DNA of 64,000 nt from assembly GCA_039000515.1 (NCBI GenBank), contig JBCFYV010001001.1, positions 5,755,993 through 5,819,992 of the forward strand, given 5' to 3'. The notes under the pieces were generated by a model. It was not told where the DNA came from. It saw only the letters and a list, made by a program, of their open reading frames with translations, and did no database searches. Shown here one piece after another: positions 53,691 to 64,000 of this stretch. The first letter of the stretch is position 1, and each line of letters starts with the position of its first letter. The translations under genes were made by a program, and so were the position numbers. Origin of the DNA: Timema cristinae (Eukaryota; Arthropoda; Insecta; Phasmatodea; Timematidae).

Positions 53691-53744
53691 TTTTCAATCC
53701 AGAGAATAAAAAGGAATTGATAATATTATAAAAAGGCATGGCTG

Positions 53745-53850
53745 AAGTTCACATGACTTGACGTATGAATACGTGAAAGTAGATTGTGTGTAACTTTTAT
53801 AGCTGTCAGATAAGGACCTTCATATTAAAATCGGACTGTAACTCAGCTGA
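53745..53850 (+). repeat. M3 MITE right part
   Basis: TTCACATGACTTGACGTATG, AATACGTGAAAGTAGATT, CAGATAAGGACCTTC, AAATCGGACTGTAAC. A possible left end, CTACAGACCAATTTTCATAG, is at 53203, which would make a 640-bp element containing the 53428-53594 palindrome. Confidence 0.6.
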
Positions 53851-53860
53851 GAGTGTTAAC

Positions 53861-55204
53861 TAGGAGTGTGCGAATTCCATTTTTTCAATTCGAAACTAAT
53901 TCGAATCAAATAAAATGAAATATTCCCAAGTTGAATTGAAGTTCGAATTTTGTTTTATGTTTATAGTTGGCCAGAGGTATTATAATGTGTGGCATAGCTA
54001 TATGATTGTAGGTATTATATATTACAAAATGAACGGTACAAGGGAAATAGGGGGAAATCTCATTTCATATATTTCTAGGGCAACAACTTGTATATATCTA
54101 ATACCTTAAGAACCCTAGAAAATACTTTTTTACTTTCTCTCGACACTTCGAAGAGAAAGTATTGTGATCGTCAAAAAAAATCTAACTTGAGATTTTGATA
54201 AATGTCGACGTTTCATGATCCCATGAAACAAAAAAAATTAGTTATCGCGATGCCGTCTGTCTGTCTGTCTGTCGCTCGGGCTAGAGCTGAAACCATTTCA
54301 CCGATTGGCTAAAACTTGGTATCTGGTATTTTCTTAAAGTACCCCCAAGAGGTTTTTGGAATTAGATATCGAACCCTAAAATTAAGGGTAAGCAGTTTAC
54401 TGAAAGACAAAAAATAAAGAAAAAATTTATTTTCTCAAAATTCGCTCTAACGATTTTGATTAAATTTTATATTAGACATTGTTCATCAGAATAAACAAGA
54501 TGGCAAGAGCTATAAGCAAATGTATTTACCTTTTAATTCAGGTCTTTGAAAACATATTTGATTCTTATGCTTTTTGGTGGACAAAGATGTTTCTCGTTTC
54601 TCAATGTTTCTGTAGCAGTATTCCTAGTTTCTAATGCCAAAGAGTAAGTAAGTAACAGTGTATATTATTATTTCATTTATGATGTTTGGTGTAGTGTTTC
54701 TATAACAATGTATAGACCTATTATTTCGTCTCACAAATCTTACGAGTTATTAGTAAATGTATATTTTAAGATAAAAAGCGAGAAAAAATCTTTTCAGTGT
54801 AACGTACCATTTATTTTTTAATAATATAAATGACAGCGACCTCTTTTAACCATAATATCAAGTGCATTAGAAAGGTCTCATAGTTGTCTAACAGATAGCA
54901 GCACTAACTCAATTTGAGTTAAAATTGGACTTTCCTCTTTTTCCCCTGTACCCTTCGAATACTATATTGTAAACACGATTAAAATATTCTGACCTAAGCT
55001 GATCAATTAAGGTAATATTACAATATGTAATTATTATATTTTTGTATTGTGAACATCAATTAGTGATGTAAATAACACCACCAAATGACAAAAATTAAAT
55101 GTATTTTAATTTTAAATGTGGTTCATTGCCGAAACGTCATAGTTGTCGAATCCGTAATTTTATTTTCTAATCGAATATTTGAGACGGAAATCACACATCC
55201 CTAG
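53861..55204. mobile_element. TIR element with a G/H element inside
   Basis: Left end CTAGGAGTGTGCGAATTCCA; right end on the minus strand CTAGGGATGTGTGATTTCCG. Both continue into TTCGAA/AATATTCG-type sequence. The interior holds G/H at 54125-54760. No transposase recognised; the 64-codon frame at 53915-54109 is AT-driven. Confidence 0.55.
54125..54760 (+). mobile_element. G/H element, G and H parts
   Basis: Starts near a small hairpin CTTTCTCT... AGAGAAAG, followed by GTATTGTGATCGTCAAAAAA, a (TCTG)n tract, GGCTAAAACTTGGTATCT, ACGATTTTGATTAAAT and then H (CTTTTTGGTGGACAAAG, ATTATTTCATTTATGATG). This copy gives the element's order. Confidence 0.7.
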
Positions 55205-55562
55205 TTTTAATACAAACGAACGATGGCTGGATTAAACAACACAGCGGCCATTCTGATTTATGGCCGACCATAAGATGAGGATTTTGCAGACTCATGGCGA
55301 TTTGAAGAGAAATCTTCTAAAACCGTTTGCGGTACGTTTATGGCTCCTTTAAAATGAGAGAGCGTATCATCTTAATGCATATGAGCAGGGGTACAGGGTT
55401 ATTTATGGTTTTGTTAACAATTTTGTAGCTCTAACGACGTTACCTTCTTGGTGAGTTCAAAGCTATTTTGCAAAGCGTGTTGCATCTTAACTTGACGTAC
55501 CTAAACACAATAATATGCAATATCCCCACTTAGACGCAAATTAACGAAGTAGAAAAGGAGGA
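55205..55562. other. Spacer with repeat J
   Basis: 55425-55505 matches 13280-13350 (ACGACGTTACCTTCTTGG, AGCTATTTTG, TTAACTTGACG). Confidence 0.5.
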
Positions 55563-55685
55563 ATTAGGAAGGTTGAATTTAGAGGAAGGTTACCCGCATC
55601 TGCGTGAAAGGAGAGTGGAAAACTATTCAGGGGGAAAAAACCTCAGCACACCCTGCCGGGATTCGAATCCAGTATCAGCCATAAC
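55563..55685 (-). mobile_element. SINE-A middle and part of head
   Basis: TAGGAAGGTTGAATTTAGAG, GCATCTGCGTGAAAGGAGAG, B-box complement GGGATTCGAATCCAGT. Confidence 0.75.
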
Positions 55686-55842
55686 TGAGTATTGTCTACA
55701 GAAGAAGAATGTTTCATTTAAACCAATTAACTGGCTAGTTAAACTGGTATTTAATTTTGTTTCCATGAATATAATATAATGGATCACTTAACTGTGTTAA
55801 AATAAAGTAATGGTGGACGACATTATGTGTAGCCCTGTATCT

Positions 55843-55869
55843 GTTTTTTTTTTTTTTTTTTTTTTTTTT
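55843..55869. repeat. Poly-T run
   Basis: About 27 T residues. Confidence 0.95.
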
Positions 55870-56194
55870 CAAATAAGGAAAAAAGAGCAAGTAATTTCAC
55901 GAAGCTACAAAACCTAACTTTAGATAAATGGTCTGGTCATAAACGACTGCCCTAAAGTGCTCGGTTTAAAACGTCTGTGGTTATACATCCCAAGTATAAA
56001 CCGCACAACCTATAAACCAGTCTAATTTGCAAATGTCTAGAAAAAACTTGCTGGTTGTATACACGATGGGAGGAGCTAAATGACACGCTATTACCCTGTC
56101 AACCTCAATTTAGATTGTGACAAATTGTTGACCTGAAGCCACCGCAATTAAAAATAATTTAATTTATAGCATAACTGGGGATGTGGTAGAGTAA
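55870..56194. other. Unannotated spacer
   Basis: Nothing recognised. Confidence 0.4.
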
Positions 56195-56800
56195 ACAGAG
56201 GATTTCAGCTATGCAAGACTTTCTATGACTGTACAGGAGTTTACGTTTAGGGCTGTGCATGCCTTAATGTATAGGGTCAAGGCTGTGCAGTATTTTACCG
56301 TAGTTATAGAACTGCTCAAACTAGTTTTTAGGGCTTCCCAGAGCTTTATGTCTAAAGTTGAGCAGGACTTTAGGCATAGAACTGCTAAGAACTTTAGTTT
56401 CTAGGGCTGTGCAGGACTTTGGGCTTGACTTTAGCTCTAGGACTGTTCAGAACTTCAGGTCTAGGGATGTGAATGATTTAAGGTCCTAAGGCTGCACGTG
56501 TCTTAAGGTCTAGTAGGCTTTATTTCTAGGGCTATATTGGACTTTATAGCAAAGGCTATGTATAACCTTATATCTCAGGCTAATTTGGACTTAATTTTAA
56601 GGTTTTTATATCTATGGCTATGCTGCACTTTACATCAAAGACTATGCATGACTTTATATCTAGGACTATGTAGGAGTTCACAACAATAGCTGTGCAGGAC
56701 TTTATATATCAAAGGCTGTACAGGACTTTATGTATTAAGAATGTACAAGATTTTATATAATAGAGCTGTGCAGGACTTTATGTACTACGGATCTCTAGTT
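56195..56800. repeat. Degenerate minisatellite, units about 30-38 bp
   Basis: Repeats of GGGCTGTGCAGGACTTTATG followed by TCTAGGG-like sequence with strong drift and variable spacing. The right end is part of a local duplication with 58.1-58.5 kb. Confidence 0.85.
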
Positions 56801-56965
56801 TGACCACAGATGGTGTTTTAAATAATGATATTATTGGCTAGTTGTTTGTTATGTTGTTACTCTGTCCTACGTTTAGTTGGTTTTAAATCTGTTTTATGTT
56901 ATGTTAGTTACAGAGTGATTATTTAGGCATGTGTTCAGAAAGTATACATTAAATTGGCGTTTTGC
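56601..56965 (+). repeat. Local duplication, copy 1
   Basis: From TATCTATGGCTATGCTGCAC through TTTATGTCTACGGATCTC-like sequence, ACTCTGTCCTACGTTTAGTT, and GGCATGTGTTCAGAAAGTAT ending ATTAAAT. The same series is at 58146-58495. The end resembles the SINE-C/D tail. Confidence 0.88.
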
Positions 56966-57270
56966 GACGTATTTCAGTTGGGGTCGCAAGGCTTGTTGAG
57001 GTTAGAGCTATATGTTTTCTTTTTAAAGTGATTATAATTAATTATCACAGGAAATTGTGATATTTAAATATAAAATGTAAGCGGTTAAAATGATCGAAAC
57101 GGTCAAGTTACGGTTTGAGTTCCGTTTGGTTACTCAACTCTGGCAGTCGCTTGCTGACTTAAGTTTGTTGTAGCAGTCTCGTGTTTAGGTGAGTGGCACT
57201 GCTACCATAACTTACAAAATATCTCCTAGGCTCATTGATTCTCTTTTGAGACATGTTTAATTTTGTTGTT

Positions 57271-57411
57271 GGTGATGAGGCCTGGATTCAAATTCCAACT
57301 CCAGGTACTCAGGATGATTTTTCTTAAATGGTCTACCCCTTCTCCTTCCAGCAAATAAAGGTACATTTTCTATAACTTTTGCCTACCCCAAAATTGTAAT
57401 TAAATGCAGAT
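57271..57411 (+). mobile_element. SINE-A, head-truncated
   Basis: GGATTCAAATTCCAACTCC, CTTCCAGCAAATAAAGGTAC and AATTGTAATTAAATGC. A second SINE-A follows directly. Confidence 0.6.
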
Positions 57412-57652
57412 AGCCTTCTCCACAGGTCGCATGGTCTAAGGCGTCACTCTCGTGTATCATCCATGCCGATGACAGGGAGATCATGTTTCGATTTTGGCCG
57501 GATGTATTGGGGGGTGTTTTTACGAAATGTTTCCAAGATCCTTCATGAAAATACCGGTACAATTCCTTTAAATTCAATCTTCCTCACCCCTGACACATTA
57601 AAGTAATTTTTACATAGGCGGATGACTCGAATCGGTAGTAAGACGTGATGTT
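57412..57652 (+). mobile_element. SINE-A, full length, diverged
   Basis: Head CTCCACAGGTCGCATGGTCT, GACAGGGAGATCATG, TTTCGATTTTGGCCGG, tail ACTCGAATCGGTAGTAAGAC. Both tail arms have changed. Confidence 0.8.
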
Positions 57653-58145
57653 AAAAAATGTGAATAGTCCAGATGAGTAGTATGATTCAATGAAACTGAT
57701 AATTTAAAAACTAGGTTATCCAGGGGTTAGGATGATATCAAAGAGAAAAAATGGGCTCAAACCCTGTGAAAGGTGTAAAACCACGGCATTAAATCTCTTT
57801 TTCGTTGTTCTAAGTGACGCAGAATAAAAAACTAAGGACGCCATTTTATTGTCCACTGTGTTTTAGTCGGAATGTTACGTTTACAGATAAGACTGTGTGT
57901 TTTATATTATTACACTTTCTGTAAAGGTACTGTACATACTTCATTTTGGCTCGAGATACCTTGTTCTATCCTTAGACATTCCTTTTACCCTGAGAGCTCT
58001 CATATTCGCTTGTGATTAATGAAAGAAAAATAAGACTATGGCAATATGTGAAATTGTATTTTATATTACAGTCCATTCTCTCCGTGGGAAGGATCTTTGA
58101 GTAAACACAAGCATATTGTTTCGCGGTAAAAATTGATAGTATTCT
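57653..58145. other. Unannotated spacer
   Basis: No supported gene. The minus-strand frame at 57972-58166 enters the duplication and is not called. Confidence 0.4.
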
Positions 58146-58495
58146 ATATCTATGGCTATGCTGCACTTTACATCAAAGACTATGCATGACTTTATATTAG
58201 GACTATGTATGAGTTCACAGCAAGAGCTATTATTAGGGATATGCAGGATTTTATGTTTTTAGGAATGTACAAGATTTTATGTAATACAGCTGCGCAGGAC
58301 TTTATGTCTACGGATCTCAAGTTTGAGCCCAGGCGGTATTTTAAATAATAATATTATTTTATAGTTGTTTGTTACATATTATTATAATACTCTGTCCTAT
58401 ATTTAGTTTGTTTTAAAGCTATGTTGTGTTAAGTTAGTTGTGTGATTATTTAGGCATGTGTTCAGAAAGTATAGATTAAATCAGCTGTTTCCAGC
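58146..58495 (+). repeat. Local duplication, copy 2
   Basis: Second copy of 56601-56965 with a shorter minisatellite segment; the shared 3' part keeps GGCATGTGTTCAGAAAGTAT, then AGATTAAAT. Confidence 0.88.
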
Positions 58496-58589
58496 ATCGG
58501 GGTCACAACCATGTTTAGGGTTGCTGCATATTTAACTTGTGTTATTTTATAGGTATTGATTATATAATATATCAAAAGGAGAAACTGAA

Positions 58590-58690
58590 GATCCCATGAC
58601 TTGGTGTTGAGTACTTGAAAGTAGGTAAAATAATTTTACTAGCTGCCGGTTAAAGTCCTTTCTTATAAAAAAATCGGATTGTAGCCACAG
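58590..58690 (+). repeat. M3 MITE fragment
   Basis: CCCATGACTTGGTGTTGAGT, ACTTGAAAGTAGGT, CTAGCTGCCGGTTAAAGTCC and AAATCGGATTGTAGC. Confidence 0.55.
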
Positions 58691-59157
58691 ATAAAATATT
58701 TATGTAAAGGTTAAATTAAAAGTTATCAAATATAAAACAATATAAATATGTGAGACTACCATTAAGAAGGGACGAACCGATGGAAGGGGGTGGGTTGGAG
58801 GTTTTAAAACCCCTTCCCTAAAAGTATTATATTTTTATATACATACGAATTTCTTCGCAATATTTAAACTATTAGATTATAATTTAATAAAATCTCTAGC
58901 ATCTAAAAATCCATAATATTTTATTTTTCTTTAAATTTGTTTAAAAAAAATTACTTTCCAACATATGTCGGAGGACTTTACCACTCGTCCCTACATAATA
59001 TAGTGAACACACCTCCCGCCCCCGACACATAGGCACACATTCAATAAATACCTGTGTATGGACTTGCTATCATTAGCAATGTAGGAAGGAGAGTATATGA
59101 CAGTTCGTAACACTCGTACATACTTTCTTAATTAGTCTATTGTAATTAGAAAATGAC
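58691..59157. other. Unannotated spacer
   Basis: Nothing recognised. Confidence 0.4.
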
Positions 59158-59674
59158 TTAATCTATGGCGTTAGGAAATTGAAAGTTAACTGAACCACTT
59201 ACAAAAATAGGCCACCTATTCCTATCTTGATCTAATTCCATCCAGTCCATCTCATTACACCCTATCCCTATATTGAGCTAGTTCTATCCAGTCCACCTCA
59301 TTATACGTTATCACTATCTTGAATTAGTTCTACCAAGTTCACCTCATTCTTTCAGGTCCATTCTAATGCTATCCTCCCATCTGTGCCTAGGTCTTACCAA
59401 TGGTCTCTTCCCATTGGTTCGCCAATCAATACCCTGAACAAGGTTCTAGATTCTCCATTCGTGCTGCATGTCCTGCCCACCGTTATATACGAGATTTGTC
59501 ATCCTAGCAATGTCTTGTGAGGAGTACAGGGTATGCAACTCGTCCTTATGTAGCCTCCTCCACCCCTCGGTAGCCTCATCACTGTTTGGACCAAATATCT
59601 TCCTAGGTATCTTGTTTTCAAAGACCATGGTTTTTTCCGTCATTTAAGGTAAGAGACCACGTTTCACAACCATA
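59158..59674 (-). pseudogene. LINE-2 RT C-terminus relic, copy 3 (best preserved)
   Basis: Minus strand from 59674: YGCETWSLTLNDGKN, then in a 65-residue open stretch IPRKIFGPNSDEATEGWRRL, HKDELHTLYSSQDIARM; next a PLVRPRHRWEDSIRMDLKE block. After three 46-bp units, one frame reads EMDWMELDQDRNRW and ends with NAID and a stop at 59158-59160. These are the CETW and GRP-RRWEDNI-MDL signatures of an arthropod LINE family. A SINE-A abuts its upstream end at 59675. Confidence 0.88.
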
Positions 59675-59923
59675 ACCCGCTTCAGTGGCCACGTGGTCTA
59701 ACGCGCTACTCTCGCACCAAACTAGACTGCCAATGACGGGGAGATCAAGGTTCGAATCTCGGTTGGGTGTACTGAGGGTGTCTTTCTAAATTAGTTTTAC
59801 ACTCTCCCTCCACGAAAATGCGGGTACACTTCCTTTAATATACTTATCCTAATCCCTAAAACCATTAGCGTGATAAGTAAATAAGTATATAACCCGAACA
59901 GTTAGTAAGACGAGGCGCTAAAA
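59675..59923 (+). mobile_element. SINE-A, full length
   Basis: Head ACCCGCTTCAGTGGCCACGT, GACGGGGAGATCAAGG, B box GGTTCGAATCTCGGTTGGG, middle TCCACGAAAATGCGGGTACA, tail CCCGAACAGTTAGTAAGACG. Confidence 0.92.
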
Positions 59924-60280
59924 AAAATCACAATTTGAAGTAACTTTATATTTAAACAGGCTAAATTGAGAATTAACTATGAATTAATCTGGAATTGAAC
60001 CTTTAACGTTTAGAACATATATTTATGGTTTTCCAGGATACAAATACAAGCACAAATAATAAATTATTGTTCAATGTAATTCAATCTCATTCATTTGTTT
60101 GTGCTCAGGTACAGCTTCATGGCAGACATGACGCTAACTGTGAATACAACAATATGGTCTGAGCGTATGGTAGTGGGGAACAATTAATTGAAGGAACATT
60201 AATGAGGCAACTTGATTAGTAAACATATATCAGCGTTATAGAGATATTAATAAGTTGATTACATTAACAACCCCGTTCAC
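59924..60280. other. Unannotated spacer
   Basis: No continuation of the LINE was recognised on this side of the SINE. Confidence 0.4.
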
Positions 60281-61111
60281 CAGTGGCGGCTCGTAGCTAA
60301 ATATTAGTGAGGGTGCTGCTCCATAAAATGTTTATCCTTTGTTTTAAAATTGTGTAAAAGGAAAAAAAAACCTGTATAAAAAGAAAATTTATTCAGGAAC
60401 TTGATAAAATCTTAGCAAAAAAAAAGTTATTTTACTCAATTTAACTTAAATTGTTACAGTTCAAGCTTGATCTATTAATTTAAAAATGAAGTCCATTCTT
60501 CTTGTTTCAATTTGCGCAAAAAGTTCAATAATATTCTCCTTGATCTCTGGATGACAATTGAGGAAATTGTTCACCATTGATAGTGCTGCAAGCGCATTTA
60601 GTCTTTCTGTTAATTAAAAGAACAAAAAAATGAATCAAATAGAATATCTGGAAGCAGAATAATAGTCTAACTCTACACTCTTCTACACTTTATCACATTC
60701 AAGAACATGATAGACGGTTTTTAAGCATAACACACCCTGAGTAAAAAAAAAACTTCCTTCCACCATCACGCCAGAGCCGGCACGGCGAGAGCAACAGTGC
60801 TCTCTCTCTCTACCTGGCAGTCCCGCCTTCCTCCCCACCCCGTTCTTATGTGCGCATGCCACAACAGTCAAACACCACGTCACTGGCACTGTGAAGCGCC
60901 CAGTTCCATACAAAGATTTTTGTATCTTTTTTCATAAATTGGGGGATGGCTAGTGAAGTACTGACATTAAGCTTAAGGAATTTATATAATACTACAAAAA
61001 TAAAGAAAGAATTAAAGGAAAAATGACTCATTATATTAAATGTTATTGATAATATCAAGTGGAAATAAGGGGTGCTGCAGTTCCGCAGTGCCTATACACG
61101 AGCCGCCACTG
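60281..61111. mobile_element. hAT deletion derivative, 831 bp, with 8-bp target duplication
   Basis: Left end CAGTGGCGGCTCGTAGCTAA; right end on the minus strand CAGTGGCGGCTCGTGTATAG. GGTGCTGC lies just inside both ends. CCGTTCAC at 60273-60280 and CCATTCAC at 61112-61119 give an 8-bp duplication with one change, as expected for hAT. The remaining coding part is only the last transposase exon. Confidence 0.92.
60461..60606 (-). pseudogene. Last exon of a hAT transposase
   Basis: After a plausible 3' splice site (TTAATTAACAG), the minus strand reads ERLNALAALSMVNNFLNCHP, EIKENIIELFAQIETRRM, DFIFKLIDQA and stops. The ERLNALA-LS and RRMDFI-K blocks are typical hAT dimerisation-domain ends. The exon is open, but the rest of the gene is missing, so it cannot make a transposase. 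Confidence 0.85.
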
Positions 61112-61119
61112 CCATTCAC

Positions 61120-61899
61120 ACTCGGAAGGAGTAAAAGAAAGTGATTTTAAGCAATCTTCCAAAAGTTTGAGACTCTAGTAAACGAGTATTTAAAAATCTT
61201 TCCAAAATTTTGAATATTATTCTTGACAAACATGTCTTTCATTCCAAGGCTTGAAATAGTTGTGAATCATATAGCTCTTAAATTGCCCATAACACGGCTC
61301 AAGAATTGCAAACGATTTAATGATTGGTGTCGCGACTACTCAGTAATCTCCCAGCAGTTTTTATACTTTCTTTTACTCTTTCCCTTGGTCTTGGTTTTAT
61401 TGATTCAATAAATCATTGTGTACGATATATCAACTTCTACTCTTTACCTTTTAAAGCACCAGTGCAACCCCCATGCAGTTAAAAATTAACCAGGGCGCCG
61501 CAGTGGACCGCCCTGGGTCGACTATAACGCTGGTTATTAGTAAACTACTCTTAAATAATGTGTTTCATTCAAAACAAACATTGTTTTTATAATAATATAA
61601 AACACATGTTATGTATAAAATTTTGAAAAAAACTGTTTTACCATTTTTTTTTTAGATTCAGATTTTTAAAAATCAACTATCAGAGAGCTTAAACGGACAT
61701 CACATGATTTTGATTTTTTTAGAAAACTAAAATACCATAATATTTACCATATAAAACACTCCTCAGATAACCATTTTGGACAAAAACATTTAAGTTATTT
61801 TCGAAATATTTCAAATTTTCCAAAACCCGCCATTTGTAAATTAGGTACCCTTAATTTTAAAGCTGGAATCCAAATCACGATTAGGCCTTGAAGTGTGAA
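61120..61899. other. Unannotated spacer
   Basis: The frame at 61223-61411 has no recognisable domain. No gene supported. Confidence 0.4.
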
Positions 61900-62045
61900 C
61901 AAATAACATCTAAATATTAAGTTTGAATGAAATCTACTAAACAGTTTCAGATAATTCCGATATACATGGGGGACAGACAGATATATATGAGGGATAGACA
62001 GATATACATGAGGGCAGATAGATAGACACTACCCGTTCTCGGCAG
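61900..62045 (+). repeat. Repeat end with (ACAGAT)-type microsatellite
   Basis: AAGTTTGAATGAAATCTACT, AAACAGTTTCAGATAATTCC and a run of GACAGACAGATATA units. This design, a conserved block followed by a microsatellite, is common at LINE or SINE 3' ends. Confidence 0.5.
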
Positions 62046-62839
62046 TAAACGAAGTGACCAATGGTCACAGCACTCACAATTTTCGTTGGCTATTTTCTGC
62101 GTTTAATCCAATAGTAATCAGGGATAGAGCTTAGCCATTTGTTCCTCCTGAGAGCGTTCTATAAGTGTGTGTGTGTTTTTGGCGAGTTGTAACATCCGCT
62201 TCGAGAAAGTAGGCCTCGTCCCTTGTCAATCCCCCAGGGTTGCTCTGGACTTTGAACATCCCCTAGCCAACCCTTTCTACCCCTCACGTGCCAGTAAAAT
62301 AAGCCACTGAATTCACGCCGGAAGCAGTTTGTTACAAGTTGGTGAGACAGCTGTGACATGTAGCTTATTTTGATAGGAGCTTGTAGCTTGTGTTGGGGAG
62401 CTAACATGTATATATAGCTTGAACAGGTATTATGACCAGTACAGCTTTCTTACCTTGCCGCCGTTTTCACATTAATTCTGAATAATTAAAACTTTTTGTG
62501 TTTTTTCTACCATACTTAGATGTGTAAGTAGAATATGCACGTACTCCATTTACCTTGAAAGGTAGCAGTCGTAACTTAACTGATTACACTATGGCCCTAT
62601 TGTATAAGCTACACCATAGTGGAATCAAGTAAGGTAGCTTGTGGTAAAGAGGAGAGTAAATAATTATTTCAATATTGAATATACTTGAAGCAAATTAAAG
62701 GTTTTTTTTTTACTAAACATAATTGGGTTTTATGTGTTGTTTCTTTAATAATCCTCCAATAATTGAGGAGAAATATAAAAGTGCATTTTTTTAAGTCGCA
62801 TGTCATTACATCCCTTTGCATTATATCCACGAATACTTT
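62046..62839. other. Unannotated spacer
   Basis: The frame at 62159-62407 lacks a domain. A (GT)n stretch lies near 62166. No gene supported. Confidence 0.4.
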
Positions 62840-62970
62840 TTTTTTTCAATCACCGTGTCTTACATCATATTGTGTAACTACGCTTATGTGTTATGGAATA
62901 AAGAAATTAAATTTAAGGGAAATGTGCCCAAATTTTTGTGGTGGTAGAGTGTGAAGGATTAGAAAAACTG
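62840..62970 (-). mobile_element. SINE-A, degenerate
   Basis: CACCGTGTCTTACATCATAT, GAAATTAAATTTAAGGGAAA, TGTGCCCAAATTTTTGTGG and GTAGAGTGTGAAGG follow the reversed SINE-A order. Confidence 0.55.
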
Positions 62971-63109
62971 TGGGCTGTTATTAACACATACATACATACA
63001 TAAATATATTTTTGTAGAATAACAGTAAATTAGTTACTAAAGTTACTAAAACATTTTAATATATTCATACATCATCTTGTACCTGCAGCATTCACTTTGA
63101 TAGATATTA

Positions 63110-63215
63110 TCAACATATATAAAATAACACAAATAATATAGTAAAATGCTATCAATGTTGGCCACAAATAAATTTTTAATTTTCTCTACTGTTCTTCCAA
63201 CCAAAATCAGGTAAC
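63110..63215 (+). repeat. M3 MITE right-half fragment
   Basis: TAGTAAAATGCTATCAATGT, TGGCCACAAATAAATTTTT and TTCTTCCAACCAAAATCAGG. Confidence 0.5.
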
Positions 63216-63289
63216 ACACACACACACCTAAACAACCGTTCCTTTACGGGTAGCAAAAATTTGTACATATAGCTAAAAAAATATTTTAC

Positions 63290-64000
63290 TTAATCCATCC
63301 TCACTAACTTTCTCCACACTTCCTTATCCCTGCATACTCCCTTCTCTTCAACATCCATACATCGAGTAGCTCATGCCCTTTTATTCTTAAATTCTTAATG
63401 TTTTTCTTTTTCACATTTACAACATTTAGCTAAGTCTTACATGACCTACCCCTTCCTTTTGATCCACGCACTACCACCTTTATATATTTACTTCATCACT
63501 CGATCCTCCCTCATCCTCTCAACATGGCCAAACCAACATAAGACGCTTCTTTCACATGACCTGTTGAATTCCCTTTCAAACCACACTCCTTCAGCACCCA
63601 CTCATTACTGACTCTGTCCATATGAGGTTTTCCAAATACATTTCTTAGATATCTCATTCCAACCACATTCACCTTGCTCTTGTGTTTCTCCTGACAAACC
63701 ACCTTCACATCCATAAGAAAATGATGGCGTCAACATAATTTATATACTGCCATCTTTGCCTCTTTCAATACTACTTCATTATTTGCAGTAGTCCACATAC
63801 ATCCAACTACTCTCCAAGAGGCATTCACCCGTCTGTCGATTTCACCATCTATCCTTCCATTTTTACAGAACATTCTGCCCAGACACATAAAATTATTCCA
63901 TTTTTCTAACAATTTTCCACTTATATTAAGCTGACCATCATTTCCTGATCCATCATTAACAAAAACTATCACCTTAGTGTTGGATACATTTATACGAAGA
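63290..64000 (-). pseudogene. Non-LTR retrotransposon RT C-terminus, runs off window
   Basis: Minus strand from 64000: an 80-residue open stretch with WNNFMCLGRMFCKNGRIDGE and IDRRVNASWRVVGCMWTTAN (thumb region; the usual YLG is CLG), then a break, then KHKSKVNVVGMRYLRNVFGK, PHMDRVSNEWVLKECGL, HVKEASYVGLAMLRG and later GRGRSCKT. The order matches the F-YLG...DG--EI--RVNA, K-NVVEMR-LR and GRGRPRKTW signatures. The catalytic YxDD region would lie beyond the edge. Stops show it is dead. It differs from LINE-2. Confidence 0.85.

Overview
This 64 kb window looks like intergenic or deep intronic DNA of a large, AT-rich, repeat-rich invertebrate nuclear genome. I think it is an arthropod, possibly an insect. 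That rests on the mobile-element mix: several tRNA-derived SINE families, non-LTR retrotransposons whose C-terminal signatures I know mainly from arthropods, an RTE-like 3' end, hAT, pogo-like and PIF/Harbinger-like DNA transposons, and an XPG/FEN-like repeat-associated protein. I cannot name the species. I found no intact host protein gene, rRNA, functional tRNA gene, CRISPR array or bacterial feature. Every recognisable coding remnant belongs to a mobile or repeat-associated element and is broken.

SINEs dominate. SINE-A (about 240 bp, over 20 copies) and SINE-B (about 285 bp, about ten copies) have unrelated tRNA-like heads but share a 3' tail of about 45 bp (motif ACCCGAACGGGT, then GACGCGGTGCTAA and an AAT run). 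SINE-C and SINE-D have two further heads and share a different tail (GTGCACGTTAAATA). Many SINE-B copies carry perfect 11-14 bp target-site duplications and several are 5'-truncated, which points to fairly recent LINE-type retrotransposition. Names A-F, K, J, R1, M3, FB and G/H are my own labels.

Layout. 0-7 kb: SINE-A and SINE-B copies, a CT-rich minisatellite, and two near-identical 202 bp hairpin MITEs. 7-10 kb: a dead hAT transposase with a SINE-B inside its coding region. 10-18 kb: pogo-like element, SINE-in-SINE nest, a LINE C-terminal relic, a G-rich minisatellite, a Harbinger-like MITE, and a fold-back element with a SINE-A in one arm. 19-21 kb: relic of an XPG/FEN-like gene split by a SINE-B. 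23.8-24.6 kb: a GC-richer block with promoter-like motifs inside inverted repeats. 25-32 kb: SINEs, a third hAT relic, an RTE 3' end nested in another repeat, a hAT MITE and a 34-bp array. 33.6-34.2 kb: a very uniform 41-bp array. 38.6-40.1 kb: a pogo-like element inside a SINE-C. 40.6, 47.4 and 59.2 kb: three copies of one LINE family, each with tandem 46-bp units at the same place in the reverse-transcriptase C-terminus; one has grown to about 19 units. 50.3-51.0 kb: a 63-bp array. 51.8-55.2 kb: inverted repeats and nested elements. 56.2-58.5 kb: a degenerate repeat with a local duplication. 60.3-61.1 kb: a hAT deletion derivative keeping its last coding exon. 63.3 kb to the end: another LINE relic running off the window.

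The main interest is the layering of insertions, which gives relative ages, the two shared SINE tails, and the 46-bp tandem amplification inside a LINE coding region.
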